Part shown: in pieces, positions 1 to 12,116 of the stretch
Position numbering within the stretch: position 1 is the stretch's first letter
Layout of the letters: the number at the start of each line of letters is the position of its first letter
NCBI GenBank assembly: GCA_038501785.1
Contig: JBAMJR010000099.1
Span: 2,699,501 to 2,763,500 of the forward strand
DNA: 64,000 nucleotides
DNA from: Myoxocephalus aenaeus
Taxonomy: Eukaryota > Chordata > Actinopteri > Perciformes > Cottidae
Reading direction: 5' to 3'
Position numbers and translations under genes: made by a program
Notes under the pieces: model-generated
The model's database searches: none
Seen by the model: the letters and a program-made list of their open reading frames with translations, nothing else
What the model was told of the DNA's origin: nothing

Positions 1-18
1 CCTGTTCCTGTCTTGTAG

Positions 19-2696
19 TATGGATGAAAACACAGCCCCCGTTGTCCCATATGTGTACCTGTATAGCAATGGTAAGGTGCACGATTATAAACCAGTCAGA
101 GTTGTCAGCTCCTGCAACCTCGATATCTACACCTTCCCCTTCGATATACAGAACTGCACTATGACTTTCAACTCCTACATGCACCTGGGTAAGAAACTTG
201 AGTAATTGATCTGATGGATTGACCTCAGAGTCGGGATGATTAATGAACATGTGGTTGGGAGGAATGTCTATTTCACTTTTCATGAGAAGTTTACAGTGAT
301 AAGCTTTGGACAGACAACATATTTGAATACAATCAAATTAATACATATTCATTTTGTTAAACTAAACACTAAATTCCTACATTTCTGTAATGTGTATAAT
401 GTAACGTGACCTTGACTTGACAGGATATTATATTTCTCTATTCCTCTGCTCCCAGCGAGGGACATAAAGATGGTCCTGGGGAGGAGTGCAGATAATATAA
501 CAGAGATCTCCAAGAAGGTGATGACCACCATGGGGGAGTGGCAGCTGCTGGATATCACCTCCAGCAAACACAAAGAAACAATTTCGGATGATTACATTGA
601 TGAACTTATATTTAATGTAGGTTGATTGTCTGTAAATTGCAGATATTGCATTTCAGTCTCAGATTATAAGAGTATTGGGTTTGAAGCAAGTAAACCTACT
701 GTATGTTGTGAAATTTCTTAATTTACTTTAACATTCTGTCCGAAACGTTTGATTTGCGTTCGTCCTATTATAAGTAACAGTCCCATTTCTTGATTGTGCA
801 GCTGGTGTAAATATACTGTATGCGGACATGGCGTTATGACAGCACTATTGCACAGTAAAAAAAGTTTGCTCAGTTTTCAAATGTGCACAGAATGGGTACC
901 TGCCAATGTGTTTTGTATCTTACCTCTGCAGGTCAGAGTGAGGCGCCGGGCCACCCTCTATGTGGTGAACCTGCTGATCCCCAGCTGCTTCCTCATCACA
1001 GTGGACCTCTTCAGCTTCCTGCTGCCTCCCCAGAATGTGGACCGTTCCTCCTTCAAGATGACCCTCATTCTGGGCTACACCGTCTTCCTGCTGATCATGA
1101 ACGACCTGCTTCCCATCACCGGAAGCACCATACCTCTCATAAGTGAGTTTCAGAGTCAGCAAAAGTTATCTGTATTTACCCGTTACATCGGTATCTTGCT
1201 TTTTTTTGTATTCTGCTGTTGCTCTAGCTGCTGCATGAGGCGTGTAGACTGCCAGCTATTTTATGGTCAAACGTGTAAACAATGATATAATGGCGATGCA
1301 CCTTCTCTATCACACAGCCAATACATACTGCATGAGTCTAAAACAAAATGCTCTTTTGCTGAAAAGCTATCATCCCCCATTCATTCTACCTTTTCAGTTA
1401 AAGTTACTACAAGGAAGTTTCATTTTGTGTTGATTTTGGCGGTCCCTGTGAAAGAAAGTTGTAGTGTTTCAGAGCACAAGATTCCCTTTAGAAAACCTCT
1501 CGATTTACTGCCAGCTTTAACAGTCGACTATGCGCAGTTCTGGTTCTGGTTCTTTCGTGTCTTAGCCCAGCGATACGGCCTGGGTCTTCAGCAGCGTAGT
1601 GTCGGTGTTGATTGCAAGGCAAAGCTCTGCTCATGGCCGGAGGGTGAGACTCTTCTCCTGGACAATGAGCTCCCTTCCTCCCACCGGAGCTTCCGACTTC
1701 AGGACAAAGTTCAAAGTTCCCCAACTTTAATTTCAGGCTCGAGAGATGTGGATCTGTGGTTTACCTTTTGCCACCATAATTAAAGCGATTACAGGTTTTC
1801 GTTGCAGAAAAAACAAAGATCGTATGCACATGGTCAGATATTGCCTTATAAGGCATTGCCATGCCTTATTCCATAAACAGATACTGTGGGCAAACAATGT
1901 TCAGATTTACATAGAATTTACATATGCATTTCCAGATGCGGTACGGAGAGGTTTTCATTTTTGGTTTTTCATTTTTTGTTCTGTATGATTCACAGTAAAT
2001 ACAACAAAAAACATTCTGACCCCTCACCCCTGTCTCTCTTTATGGCAGATGTGTTCTTCGCTATCTGCCTGGCTCTGATGGTGGCTAGTCTACTGGAGAC
2101 TATCCTCATCACCAACCTGCTGTGTGGCTCGGCTGACTTCTCTCCCGTCCCTCACTGGATCCAAGTGCTTGTTCTGCAAAATCTGGGCCGTCTCGTTTTC
2201 CTGCCTCAGAAGACTAAAAAGGCAAACGATTCAGGTGAAGGAGATTCATTAGAAATGTTGAAATTAGTACTTATTAGTATTAATACTGAATATGACTTGA
2301 TATACAGTGCAAAGTAAATCCGATGGATCAGCATGATTGTTTCTACGCATTCACCATATTGTCGGAGTAGACGTAATAATGTTTTTTTTTTTCCCTTGAA
2401 AACTAGAGATGAAACCCAACACTGTGGTGGCACAGCGAACACCTGATGCTGAGCTTTCAGAGAAGATGGGGCCAGTGGCGGAGGACAAGGCCGTTCAGGA
2501 GCTGAGGAACCTGGGCAAGGACCTCCAGGCCATCCGCCTCCAGGTGGAGAAGCAGCTTGGTGGAAGGCAGGGCTCAGAGGAGTGGATCCAGGTGGGTTTC
2601 ATCATAGACCGCCTGCTGTTCGGCCTCTACATCGTCTTCATATCGGTCAGCTTCATTACCATCATCATTATATGGGTGAACTCATACAGTCAGTAG
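19..2696 (+). CDS. 5-HT3-like ligand-gated channel subunit, gene A (5' part outside window)
   Basis: A subunit of a pentameric serotonin-type (HTR3) cation channel at the plasma membrane. The visible coding exons match exons 5-9 of the neighbouring genes: 19-188, 456-616, 932-1142, 2049-2234 and 2407-2696, all with GT-AG borders and compatible phases. The first visible exon carries the Cys-loop (two Cys 13 residues apart around FPFD). The 932 exon carries M1 and M2 (VDRSSFKMTLILGYTVF), the 2049 exon M3, and the last exon the MA helix and M4, ending at TAG 2694-2696. Loop C lacks the vicinal Cys pair of nicotinic alpha subunits, so a 5-HT3-type subunit is the better call. Gene B follows after about 0.7 kb and is the closest relative. 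The intron before the M3 exon holds an interspersed repeat (1395-1740). Nothing is broken in the visible part; the signal peptide and exons 1-4 must lie to the left. The HTR3A/B/C-type subclass cannot be fixed from sequence alone. Confidence 0.9.
1395..1740 (+). repeat. interspersed repeat in gene A intron
   Basis: A block beginning near 'cagttaaag' and containing 'tgtgttgattttggcgg' recurs in the same orientation at 48080-48250 in gene E intron 4. The gene A copy is longer and ends near 'caaagttccc'. It looks like a dispersed non-coding fish repeat; the small ORFs crossing it are not genes. The family was not identified. Confidence 0.6.
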
Positions 2697-3372
2697 ACAA
2701 CTGCTGCCTGTTTTAAGGGGCTCCATGTGGCACGTAACTCAAACATATGTTGAATTTGATCAATACATAATAACATTGTTGTTTTGTTTAGAGCCAAGAC
2801 ATTTGTACATTCTCTAAAGTTATTGTAATAAATTGTCCTATTATCCCTATTGGACATCAAATTACCTCTAGTACATTAATTAGATGTCGAAGCCTTCTGT
2901 GTTATATTGTGCCATTCTAAAATGGAGAAAAACATTGTATCCAAAATAAAATTACTTGAAAAGATTCTTGCAGTTTTCGATTGACATTCATTTCAAATAT
3001 AATGATCATGTTCCAATTGTTTTCCTATTTATTTATTTATTTTAATGCCCGTTTTTAATCCTATATCCTATTGTAGATTCATATTACACAAACCAAATCT
3101 TTAAACTCACACTTTTCCTTTTGGTTTAAAAAATCGGGATATTTTCTGACAGTTTCCTACTTTGGGGGCTTTTCTGACATGCCACAAATTAAATCAACTC
3201 ACCTTTAGTTGTTGGCCTTTCAGAGCACTTACATTACAAATGATAGTTTTGCCATATATTTTGTCTGTTTTTGACACCTACAATGTATGAAGGCAACTTT
3301 ACAGGACAGCCCTAAACACCAGCACACCACTCAGACTAACAACCGCTTTTGACCCGATGGTAATGTTTTTAG
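2697..3372. other. gene A 3' UTR and A-B intergenic spacer
   Basis: AT-rich sequence between the stop of gene A and the first exon of gene B. It contains two AATAAA signals (2827-2832 and 2945-2950), 131 and 249 bp after the stop, either of which could end the gene A transcript. No other gene, RNA or transposon terminus was recognised. Confidence 0.6.
2827..2832 (+). terminator. candidate polyadenylation signal of gene A
   Basis: Perfect AATAAA 131 bp downstream of the gene A stop codon. A second perfect copy lies at 2945-2950. The choice between them cannot be made from sequence. Confidence 0.45.
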
Positions 3373-3381
3373 TGCTGCCCG

Positions 3382-6300
3382 CTGAAAGTCAAGCCTGCTA
3401 AGGTTCTATTCATCTTCATCTCTGTGCTCATGCATGGTAAGTACAGCTCCTAATGCATCATGCAGTAATATATGTGTAGAGGAAGTCAAACGTTTTGAAT
3501 TAATTGAGTTATTGTAATGGTTTAGCAAACTGAGGCCACTGTGTACAATCAAGTCAAGAGAAAATATATTATTATTTTATGTTTGTTAAACATTATCAGA
3601 CAAAAAAAAGTGATTTTCTTTACGGTTACCAACTTTAGCTTTAATGTAAATAAATTGTAGTTAGCCTTAGTAAAATGTGTGAGCATTCATTGATTAATTA
3701 AAAAAGGAACAACATCTCTTATTTTTTCGGTAAGGACACACACATACTTTGTGCAGGTTACTTAATTTATGATAGAATTTTTGGTTGTTGAAAAGTATGC
3801 AGTTGGGAAACACAATTACTTGCTGCTAGTCGGGGCAGCTAATCTACTCTAATAATCATAACTGTGATTCATTTATTCCACCGTAGCTCCTTGCAGTTCT
3901 TTCATGTTGAACTGCTCTCGACCCGACCCGCCTTCCCTGCTGGAGGCTCTCCAACCCGTCTTCAACCTCAGCTCCATTCGGCCTGTCATGGATATATCAA
4001 CTCCCACCAACGTCAGCATTAACTTCATCATTTATGGCATTTTGGGGGTGGTAAGGGACCATGCACTACCCTAAACCCAAGTCACTATTAGGCCCATGTT
4101 CTATAGCTTCTAAGTGTAATCTAGCATTATTGTATCATCCATGAATAACTGGTTCTGAACTGATTTAAAAAAAAAAAAAAAAAAGGACAATTTCCCTTAA
4201 TCTTTTCAATATATCTATAATGTCTTTCCATAACAAAAATGTCTGTGAGGAAGGAATGCTTACGACTGCATTTTGGTTCTTTTTCAGGATGAAAAGGCCC
4301 AGGTCCTGAAAACATTTATATGGCAAACTTTAGTAAGTACTTTCTTTAAGATCACCTTCTCAGTTACTAGAAAAAAATACAATTGTTTACCTTTCTCCAC
4401 GCTTGAGAATCAGAAAAACACGGAAGTTTTCAGTTTGGATCTTAGATCAAGTTTGTGTCCAGATCCTACTGTATATAAGCAACAGAACACTAGATACTAC
4501 ATGATGTTATCTACCAAAAAAATAAAAATAAAACAGTAACATATCATTGTCAAAAAGAATAAAGACTATACTGTTGTGGCTCAGTTCTGTTACATCACCT
4601 GAACGCTGTAGTTGTATACTCAATGTAGTTTGTGTTGTATCTGTCTGATTCATGCTTTAGAGCTGGAGGAATGAGTTTGTCAGGTGGGACCCAGAACAGT
4701 GCGGTTCTTCCCTGATTATAGTTCCAAGGAACCTGCTCTGGGTACCAGATATCGTCATCAATGAATTGTAAGTACCATCACAGTGCAGCCGTATTTTGTG
4801 TTGACTTCATACACATCAATGGTCTGACCTTGATTGCCTGCCATATAAGATCTGTACTGGTGAATACTTTCTGTGCATTAACTATGTTTAACTTAAAACT
4901 TGCTGTACATGTTTGTGTTTTTTTCTGAGAAGGCTTTTAACGTGCAGAGTGTATTTTACAAATATAGTCATTCGTATATTTTCCACAGAAAGTAGATATT
5001 ACCAATCATATTTAATGGCTTCTATGTCGTTTCTCATCCTGTAGCATGGAGAAGAACTCAGCTCCATTTGTCCCATACAGTGATTTGTATTCTGATGGCT
5101 TCGTGATGGATTTTCTGCCCGTCAAAGTGATCAGCTCCTGCAGGCTCGACGTCTACAAGTTTCCATTTGACATCCAAAACTGCAGTTTAAGCTTTAACTC
5201 CTACTTACACGGTAGTAAGTCGAAATGGATTGAGTCAATACTTGAAATATTCAGATTTATGTGTTTTTTTCCATCTTTTTAATACACTTCATTACACACA
5301 GCCATTTTTGTAATGAATGGCATTATAAATGGATCAAATCTCACCAAAGCATTGACTGTATTATCTTTTGATTTCAGTAACTGCTCTTCAGCTAGAACTC
5401 TCATTAACTGTAGCGGATATGTTAAAATACTCTAAAGAAGTGATGTCAACTATGGGTGAGTGGGAACTAGTTGGACTCACAGTGAAGACATACCTGCTAC
5501 CAGCTGGGGATGGAGAAATCTACCAAGAGATGCGCTTCTTTGTAAGGAAATATTGTAGACTGTAACCTTATTGTATGTTACACAACAATAAAGATGAGAT
5601 AAAGATACAGAAGGAGGAGCAGGATTGAAAAGTATTTTGGTCTACGTCACCAAATATTTTACTACAGGAAGTGTATCATGTTAAATAAAACAATGAAAAT
5701 ATGAATCCATCACAGGGTATATTAATAGTTACCTTACTGAGTATAAATGTCTATCATCATACATAGGCATATGAACATAAATCCTGTCTGTAAAACCATT
5801 ATACTGTAATACACTCCCTAAACGTAAGTTTATGACCTCAGAAATTGACAGTACTCTGTGTTAAAATGTAAAGTCTATGTTCTGGGATGTATTGTTGTAA
5901 CTTTCACTGTTCTTAATTGTGATGATTGTGTATCGTCATTTGCAACTATTTCTCATAATTTAATCAAAACTCAAATCATATTTTCTCAAGCATTTCAAAC
6001 ATAACAAAACTTCTTCGAGACATGTTTTCAGGCATTGTAAAATTGACAGCTCAACATGTTTTCACACAATTAGTTCTGTTCTGTACAAATCTGTATCTCT
6101 GTCTGTACTGCTCCAGGTGTCAGTAAAGCGCCGAGCCACCCTCTATGTGGTGAACCTGCTGATCCCCAGCTGCTTCCTTATCACAGTGGACCTCTTCAGT
6201 TTCCTGCTGCCTCCCCAGAATATGGACCGGTCCTTGTTCAAGATGACCCTCATCCTGGGCTACACCGTCTTCCTGCTCATCATGAACGACATGCTGCCTG

Positions 6301-8591
6301 CCAGTGGAGACACCATACCTCTCATAAGTGAGTTGACAATATCCTCTACTAGTGCAAAAGTCAGTTGAAGCCAAAAACTCTGAAAATTAAAGGATGCAGC
6401 TGTTTTCAATAAAATTACTGTACACTACCGGGCTAGCATCAAACACCAGTCAGACAAAGTTAGCCACTAGCTGGTGATAACAGTGAAGCATTTAACAGCT
6501 AAAGAGACACACGTTAACATTTTGAGACGAGTGGAGATCGAAACAGAGTTAGAAGGTAAGTGGATATTGAATTTAAAAGGAACAGTGTGTAGGTTTTAGT
6601 GGCATCTAGTGGTTTATGGCAGGTTGGCGCCAACTAAATACCTCTGCTCATCCTTCCCTTTCCAAGCGTTTTGGAGAACTACAGGGCACTACAGGTATGG
6701 ATAGGTATTTTTAGGATGTATCAATACTCTGTTTTTACTTTTTTTTTACTAGACTAAATCATTGTTTTTACAAATATATATAGAATTTTGAACAAATAAA
6801 TTCAGAACAGAATTAGAAGTTATAATTTAGATAAAACTAAATATTGTTTCTAGAGCCGAAACAGTTATGTTTACATCAGTAAAGTCACTATATAAAGTGA
6901 CTTTATAAATGTATATCTCACTGGAAATAAATGTAAAATGTCCTGACAATAAATAACCGTTCTGAACACAGACATTAGTTAGTATCATTCATTCCTCCTG
7001 ACTTCTGCCCTCTCTGTCGTCCGTCCACCTGGCTGCTTTGTCTCAGCCAGAAAAGTAAAAAATAAATAAATAAAGCTTGTGGCCGATGGTGCATGCTGTG
7101 CTTTTGTAAACATGACGGCGGTGGATGAGACTGCGAAAAGAGCCGATTGAATTAGGTTCCCCTCGTTTATGTCCGTGGTAGCACAGATGTATTGATAAAG
7201 TATTGGCTTTTTATTCACAAATATTTTATTTCACATTCAGTAACAAACTCTGAAAACATTTAAAACATTCCTATTAAAACATTTGCAATTACTAATGGAA
7301 TAACTAATTTGCATGCTAACGTTAGCATGCTAATTTAACTCAACAAGTAGTATGCTAACGTCATTAATGTAGGGTGACCAGACGTCCTCTTTTTCCCGGA
7401 CATGTCCTCTTTTCGAGACCTAAAAAAAACGTCCGGCAGGGATTCCAAAAACGTCTGGGATTTTGCTACGTCCGGGAAAATAGTTATTACCCCCTTACAA
7501 GTTTTGGAAATGGTACGTCCGGGATTTTGCTACGTCCGGGAAAATAGTTATTACCCCCTTACAAGTTTTGGAAATGGTATCTCCCTCACGTTCCACCTTC
7601 TTGCGCAAGCTCTGACTGTAGAGAGAACTGTCATTGGTCGACTGATCTCAACGTAAATGTAAGTTCACGGCAAGCACCAGTAACGTTGAGGCTTATCAAT
7701 ACTACGATCTTTAATTATTTAGCACCGGCACCCATACAATAGTCGGGTTTCAGAATGCACCCTTCAGATAACAAAAAATGCAAAAGACTCACTTGAGCTA
7801 GAAATATGGCTCTAAATGAATGCTAAAGCTACTCCCTGCTGTCTGATGAGTAAAAAGCAACAGTTTGCTGGCACAGTCACCATATTAACTTAAAAGGTGA
7901 TAATGCTGTATGTTAATAGCCTTTAAAGCTTGGAGTTGTCCGTATGGATTTAACTTGTTAATTTGTTCTAAAAAGCACTTATTATTAATAGTATCATTAT
8001 TACTCTTATCCCAGATGTGTTCCTGTGTCTGTGCCTGGCTCTGATGGTGGCGAGTCTACTGGAGACTATCCTCATCACAAACCTGCTGTGTGGCTCCGTT
8101 CACTACTCTCCAGTCCCTCGTTGGGTCAGAGTGTTTGTTCTTCACATCCTGGGCCGCCTGGTACGGCTTCCCCCCAAGTCCAGAGATCAAGAGGACACAG
8201 TCATCCCAAATCCTGCCGCACAAGGTAAAAAAAACCTGGGATGTGCTTAATTTTGCAAAAAGTTGCCATCACCTCCTTGCTTAATATCCTCATATCCTCC
8301 ACAACAGAAATGAAAGTCTCTTCTATGGTGGCAGAGAACAGCGAGGTTTCACAACAGAAAGGACCGCTGGATGAGGAGAAGGCCCTGCAGGAGCTGAGAC
8401 GCCTCGGCAGCGACCTCGAGGCCATCTGCCTTCGGGTGAAGCATCGGCTGGGTGAAAGCCAGAGCTCAGAGGAGTGGATCCAGGTGGGATTCATCATAGA
8501 CCGCCTGCTGTTCAGCCTCTACATCGTCTTCATATCAGTCAGCTTCATTACCATCATCATTATCTGGATGCAGTCATACAACACATCCTGA
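3382..8591 (+). CDS. 5-HT3-like channel subunit, gene B (start codon apparently lost or non-AUG)
   Basis: Second member of the array. Exons by splice sites and homology: signal exon ending 3436, then 3887-4050, 4288-4332, 4661-4767, 5045-5214, 5378-5541, 6117-6327, 8015-8224 and 8308-8591 (TGA). Sizes and phases match the other genes. The protein has an LNC start to the extracellular domain, WVPD and Cys-loop motifs, M1-M3, the MA helix and M4. The signal exon encodes a positively charged then hydrophobic stretch (VKPAKVLFIFISVLMHG) that aligns with that of gene E. Its frame is closed by TAG at 3370-3372, and the only in-frame ATG (3430) comes after the hydrophobic core. I set the start at the in-frame CTG 3382, which is a guess. 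For exon 5 I prefer the donor GTAAGT at 5215, which keeps exon length equal to gene A. Intron 7 holds several fish repeats. Everything after exon 1 is open, so the gene may be a recent start-loss, use a non-AUG start, or have an unseen 5' exon. Confidence 0.82.
6470..6720. repeat. fish interspersed repeats in gene B intron 7
   Basis: Two familiar teleost-type segments lie here. One contains 'catttaacagctaaagagac', and a relative occurs in gene D intron 6 at 42655-42880. The other contains 'cagtgtgtaggttttagtgg' followed by 'catctagtggtt'. Family names are not certain and no ends or target duplications were found. Confidence 0.4.
7451..7576 (+). repeat. 63-bp direct tandem duplication in gene B intron 7
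   Basis: Two adjacent 63-bp copies (7451-7513 and 7514-7576) start with acgtctggga and acgtccggga and are otherwise nearly identical. They sit in a repeat that begins near 7375 with 'ggtgaccagacgtcc'. This is a local duplication in a repeat, not coding; the ORF across it follows from the in-frame 63-bp period. Confidence 0.75.
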
Positions 8592-9616
8592 TTTTGCTCT
8601 TAAGTTTGTTTGTTTTTTATATTTAGGGGGATTTTGTGTATTATTATTTGTTCACATGCTTTCTCATAGTCATTGTCAATTACTACGACTCAGCATACAA
8701 GAATTGTGACGGTTTTGTGTTATTTAATTGTTTAACAGTTACGCACTGAGGCTCTAAAACAAACATCTGAGAGATTTTGAAACTCCTGTTGACTTTTCTC
8801 CTGCACAGTCACGCAACACATATTTGCATACTTGTACAAACAATTCAAACTACACTTATCGCTCTACCCTGGAGGAGTCTTGTAAAAAGGACAACATTTA
8901 TGCGTCTTACAAGTTCTTTTATTTGCAATTGTTCCTGAGTTGATGTACAGGGCCTTGTTTCCCAGAAGCATATAAAGGCTTATGAGGATTGTGTAATTCT
9001 TTGTATTTCCTCTTAAGCCTGGTGTTTCCCAAAAGCATCTTAACAGAAAACACTCTTGATGAAAAAGATGATCATAGTTTAGCAAGTGTCTCGTACCTAC
9101 TCGCAGGAGTTGAAAACAGCTCTGGAATGTTAAGCAAGCAAGACAAGATATTCCAAACATAAATTGTCCCAGTTCCTTCTTTGCATTTCATTTTCATATT
9201 AACATGTAATATTACACCTCAATTGTGTCTGCCATTGTAGAAAAACATTAATTTTGAGTAATAAAACAAGCTTTATGAAATCTCTTGTGTGTGTGTTTTT
9301 ATCTTTATATTTGATTACCATTAGGAATGTCGCAATATGGAATTTCGATCACATTTACTATCAGAGGAAATATTGCAGTTTCACGGTTTTCACGATTATT
9401 CGTCACAACGACTACTTCAACTTCTCATATACATGTCTATGATCAATAGACAGGCCCCTCTTGCTGTGAAGTGACAGTGCTAGCCACGACACAACCGTGC
9501 AGCCCGGTGAGTGATAATGTTAATGATAATGTTAATGTTAGTTTAGTTGAGGTTGGGTTAGTGTTAATGTTAATGAATTCGGTGGACTCATCCCAAATAT
9601 AAAAACATCTATTTTT
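8592..9616. other. gene B 3' UTR and downstream spacer
   Basis: Non-coding. AATAAA at 9260-9265 is a candidate polyadenylation signal 669 bp after the stop. The stretch near 9155-9205 resembles sequences at 21840-21900 and 22540-22600 ('ccttctttgcatttcat' and variants), suggesting shared flanks of the tandemly duplicated unit. A short imperfect (gttaat)n run lies at 9508-9575. No gene seen. Confidence 0.5.
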
Positions 9617-9749
9617 CTCCTCCGTGAATCGCCACCTTAACGTGGTGGAGGAGTTTGAGTGGCTCGATGATCCTGGGAGCTATGTTGTCCAGGGCATCAG
9701 CCCCTGGTAGGCAAACATGTCTTGTGAGCCCAGACTAGGAGCGGTTCAA
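9617..9749 (+). mobile_element. Rex3-type LINE fragment, 5' end only
   Basis: It matches the first ~155 bp of the full-length Rex3 at 58417, from the exact 5' terminus CTCCTCCGTGAATCG to 'gagcggttcaa', with a small internal deletion. It then stops. Keeping the 5' end and lacking the 3' end is the opposite of normal 5' truncation, so the rest was probably lost by deletion or recombination. Confidence 0.8.
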
Positions 9750-11023
9750 TTTAGGGCTAGTTAGACAGGGTGTAGACCTGTGGAAGGCAGAGGCACCAGG
9801 CGCCACCAGTATATCTGGGTCCCGCCAACATACTGACGCGGTTACTTGACACGGCTGTATCCCAAACCAAAGAGACATTTGCTTCTTTTTTCATGGCGAA
9901 TGATGCGTTTGCCACGCATTCTTGGTTATACCTTTGTACCTTATCAGTTAATGACCATAACTAAAGAGAGCTAAGCGGTAGTTCAGGAAGGAAGACCCTA
10001 CACTACGGGTCATTCATATACAGTATCTCAGTCTAATTCTCCCAGTGATTCGTTATGGTAGCAGCTGATCTGGGGGGCGTCCACTTTTAAGCAACCAACC
10101 AGATGCGTCACTGTGTCTCTAAGCCAATCATATCGTTGCTGTCAAACTTTAAAGGTGTTCTCTGCTCTGCTGCTGTCAGTTGTCATTTTCAGATCAGAAA
10201 CGAATACGACCCTCCTTCACCCCAGTCACCTCCAGGCAGCAGGCAGTCATACTCCTCATTCATCACTGGATGACAGTAACTCCCTTCTTTACCACCACCA
10301 CCACCACCAGTGTCTGGACTCCAGGAGGGATTCTGCCGGATCAGAACTCGGAGTCACTGCTCCTTGTTTATCCTGGTTCAGGATAGAGTCCGATTGCCAA
10401 AGACTTTGCACTATTCATTGTTATACCAACGTAATAAAATGTATTGTTGAATTCGGAACAAGTCTCTCCTGATTGAACTCTCTTTAACAGGATAAAACCG
10501 CATGGCACACAAAATACAAAACAATTGATCTTTAAAAAAAAGATCTTTAAAGTCTTCCTAACGCTTCTCTTGCCTTATCAGTTAAAGTATCTATTAGCAT
10601 GTTTCAACAAACTATCTGAGTCTCAATCCCTCTACCCTTGAGGTGTCTAGTAACTGGAACAACACTGTTCATGTGTCTTTGACGTTTTTCTATTTGCCTT
10701 TTTCCCTAAAGCTATAAGCAGATGAAGCACAGGCCTGGGGTCTCATTTCCAAAACAGTGCGTCATGTTTGCGTGTATACAAATGAGGAAATATACGTTGG
10801 CTGAGAGTATGACCGGCCCTCTTCCTGATAAACTTAGACAGAACCGCTGACGTCTTGTATTCCTGTTGAACTTTGACTGAACCGCTGTCATCTGACCCCC
10901 TTTCTGACTTGCGGCATACTAAAACTATTGTTTTTTTTGTCATTACAATGCCTGATCTGTATACCACACTGATTCAAAAATTGAAATATAGCCTAGTCTG
11001 TACATTCACTTTTTCCTTCTGTT
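9750..11023. other. spacer without recognised genes
   Basis: No gene recognised. ORFs at 10113-10472 and 10180-10386 overlap in two frames, include a (cca)n run, and show no domain I know. The segment near 10600-10720 ('ctggaacaacactgttcatg') recurs in similar form at 22415-22500, again pointing to duplicated flanking DNA. Confidence 0.4.
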
Positions 11024-12116
11024 CAAGGGCCATGGGGTGGCTATGGGGGGTGCGGCTGCGCCCTTGGGGTGCAGGGGCCCAGCTGATTGGCGCGTCACGG
11101 GCCCCACCCCTCCAAGTACCATTGCTCAACGGGCCCTCCCTCAGTTCAGCACTATACTCTCTCTCCGATATGCTTATGTTCAACTAAGCGTTGTTAATAA
11201 ACTAACATCAGTGTCAAATGTTATTTATACACCTAAAAAGGCAAACTTATCTCAGTCATGGTTGTTATTATTTTTTGGGGAAAAGTAGCAATTTATACCA
11301 AAATCATATGCTTATCCTACATATATTATAGAAACTATCAAAACACTATTCAATGAAATGAATAAGTTCTTATTTTCTTTGGTATTTTTGTGATTAGCAA
11401 TGATGATTGCTGGGTAATATGTATGTTGTTGTCCAATGTCAAGTCTCTATTTGATCATGTGACGATAAAATACGCTATAGTTATACCAATTCGAAGGTCA
11501 CGACAACGCAGTTCATTGAGCACAGCACAACTGAACGTGTAGCAATGCCTTTTAAGCATAAGAGTGGAAGCAGGAAAAGGCAAGAGAAAAAAGAACAAGA
11601 TGAGAAGGCGGAAAAGCTACCGAAATTAGATTATTTTTTAACTAGACCATCAACTAGTCGCCAGCCCACGAAGTCCGCCACGGACGTCCCCCCTGCTAGC
11701 AGCAGTGCAGCAGGTCAGCTGGGATCAGTATCTCTGGCCTCAGACAGGTAACCTACGGCTATTGTGAGGCAACAGACGCAACAGAGCCTATTTATAGCCG
11801 CATAAAATCGGACCAATGCGAGAACTGTTTGCTCGCGCGTGGCGTTTGTTACAAGATTTTACAAGATCATGCGCTGCATGTGAAAATCCTCATATGGACT
11901 CCTCCTTTTTTATTTATATCTGTTTCTGAGCCTATGCATGTGCCACTCTTTGTTCTTTACGTGGCTTACTGTGTTTAAGTAAATAAATGTGAAATGCAAT
12001 CTGCCTCTGAGCCTGTGCGTGTGTCGTCGCCATCCTTATTGCTCTTTAAAAGTGACGCCTTGGGCCCTGCACCCCACGGGCCCAGGCGCAGCCGCACCCC
12101 CATAGCCGCGCCCCTG
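11024..12116 (+). mobile_element. hAT-like DNA transposon remnant
   Basis: The two ends are imperfect inverted repeats of about 55 bp: the start contains 'ggctatggggggtgcggctg', and the reverse complement of the end reads 'ggctatgggggtgcggctgc'. An ORF at 11545-11751 begins MPFKHKSGSRKRQEKK and continues with LPKLDYFLTRPSTS, a basic N-terminus like that of ZMYM1-type hAT transposases. It stops after 68 codons, so the element is non-functional. No clear 8-bp target duplication was found. The 3' terminus lies at the centre of the large palindrome at 11871-12303. Confidence 0.55.

Noticed and set aside
920..1162. Long minus-strand ORFs over the M1-M2 exons (also 6120-6374, 26334-26636, 42974-43318, 50502-50885)
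   Set aside because: They are antisense shadows of the conserved pore exon. The plus strand carries the known channel sequence with correct splice sites.
19..2696. Gene A as a truncated pseudogene
   Set aside because: Only the window edge cuts it; all visible exons are intact.
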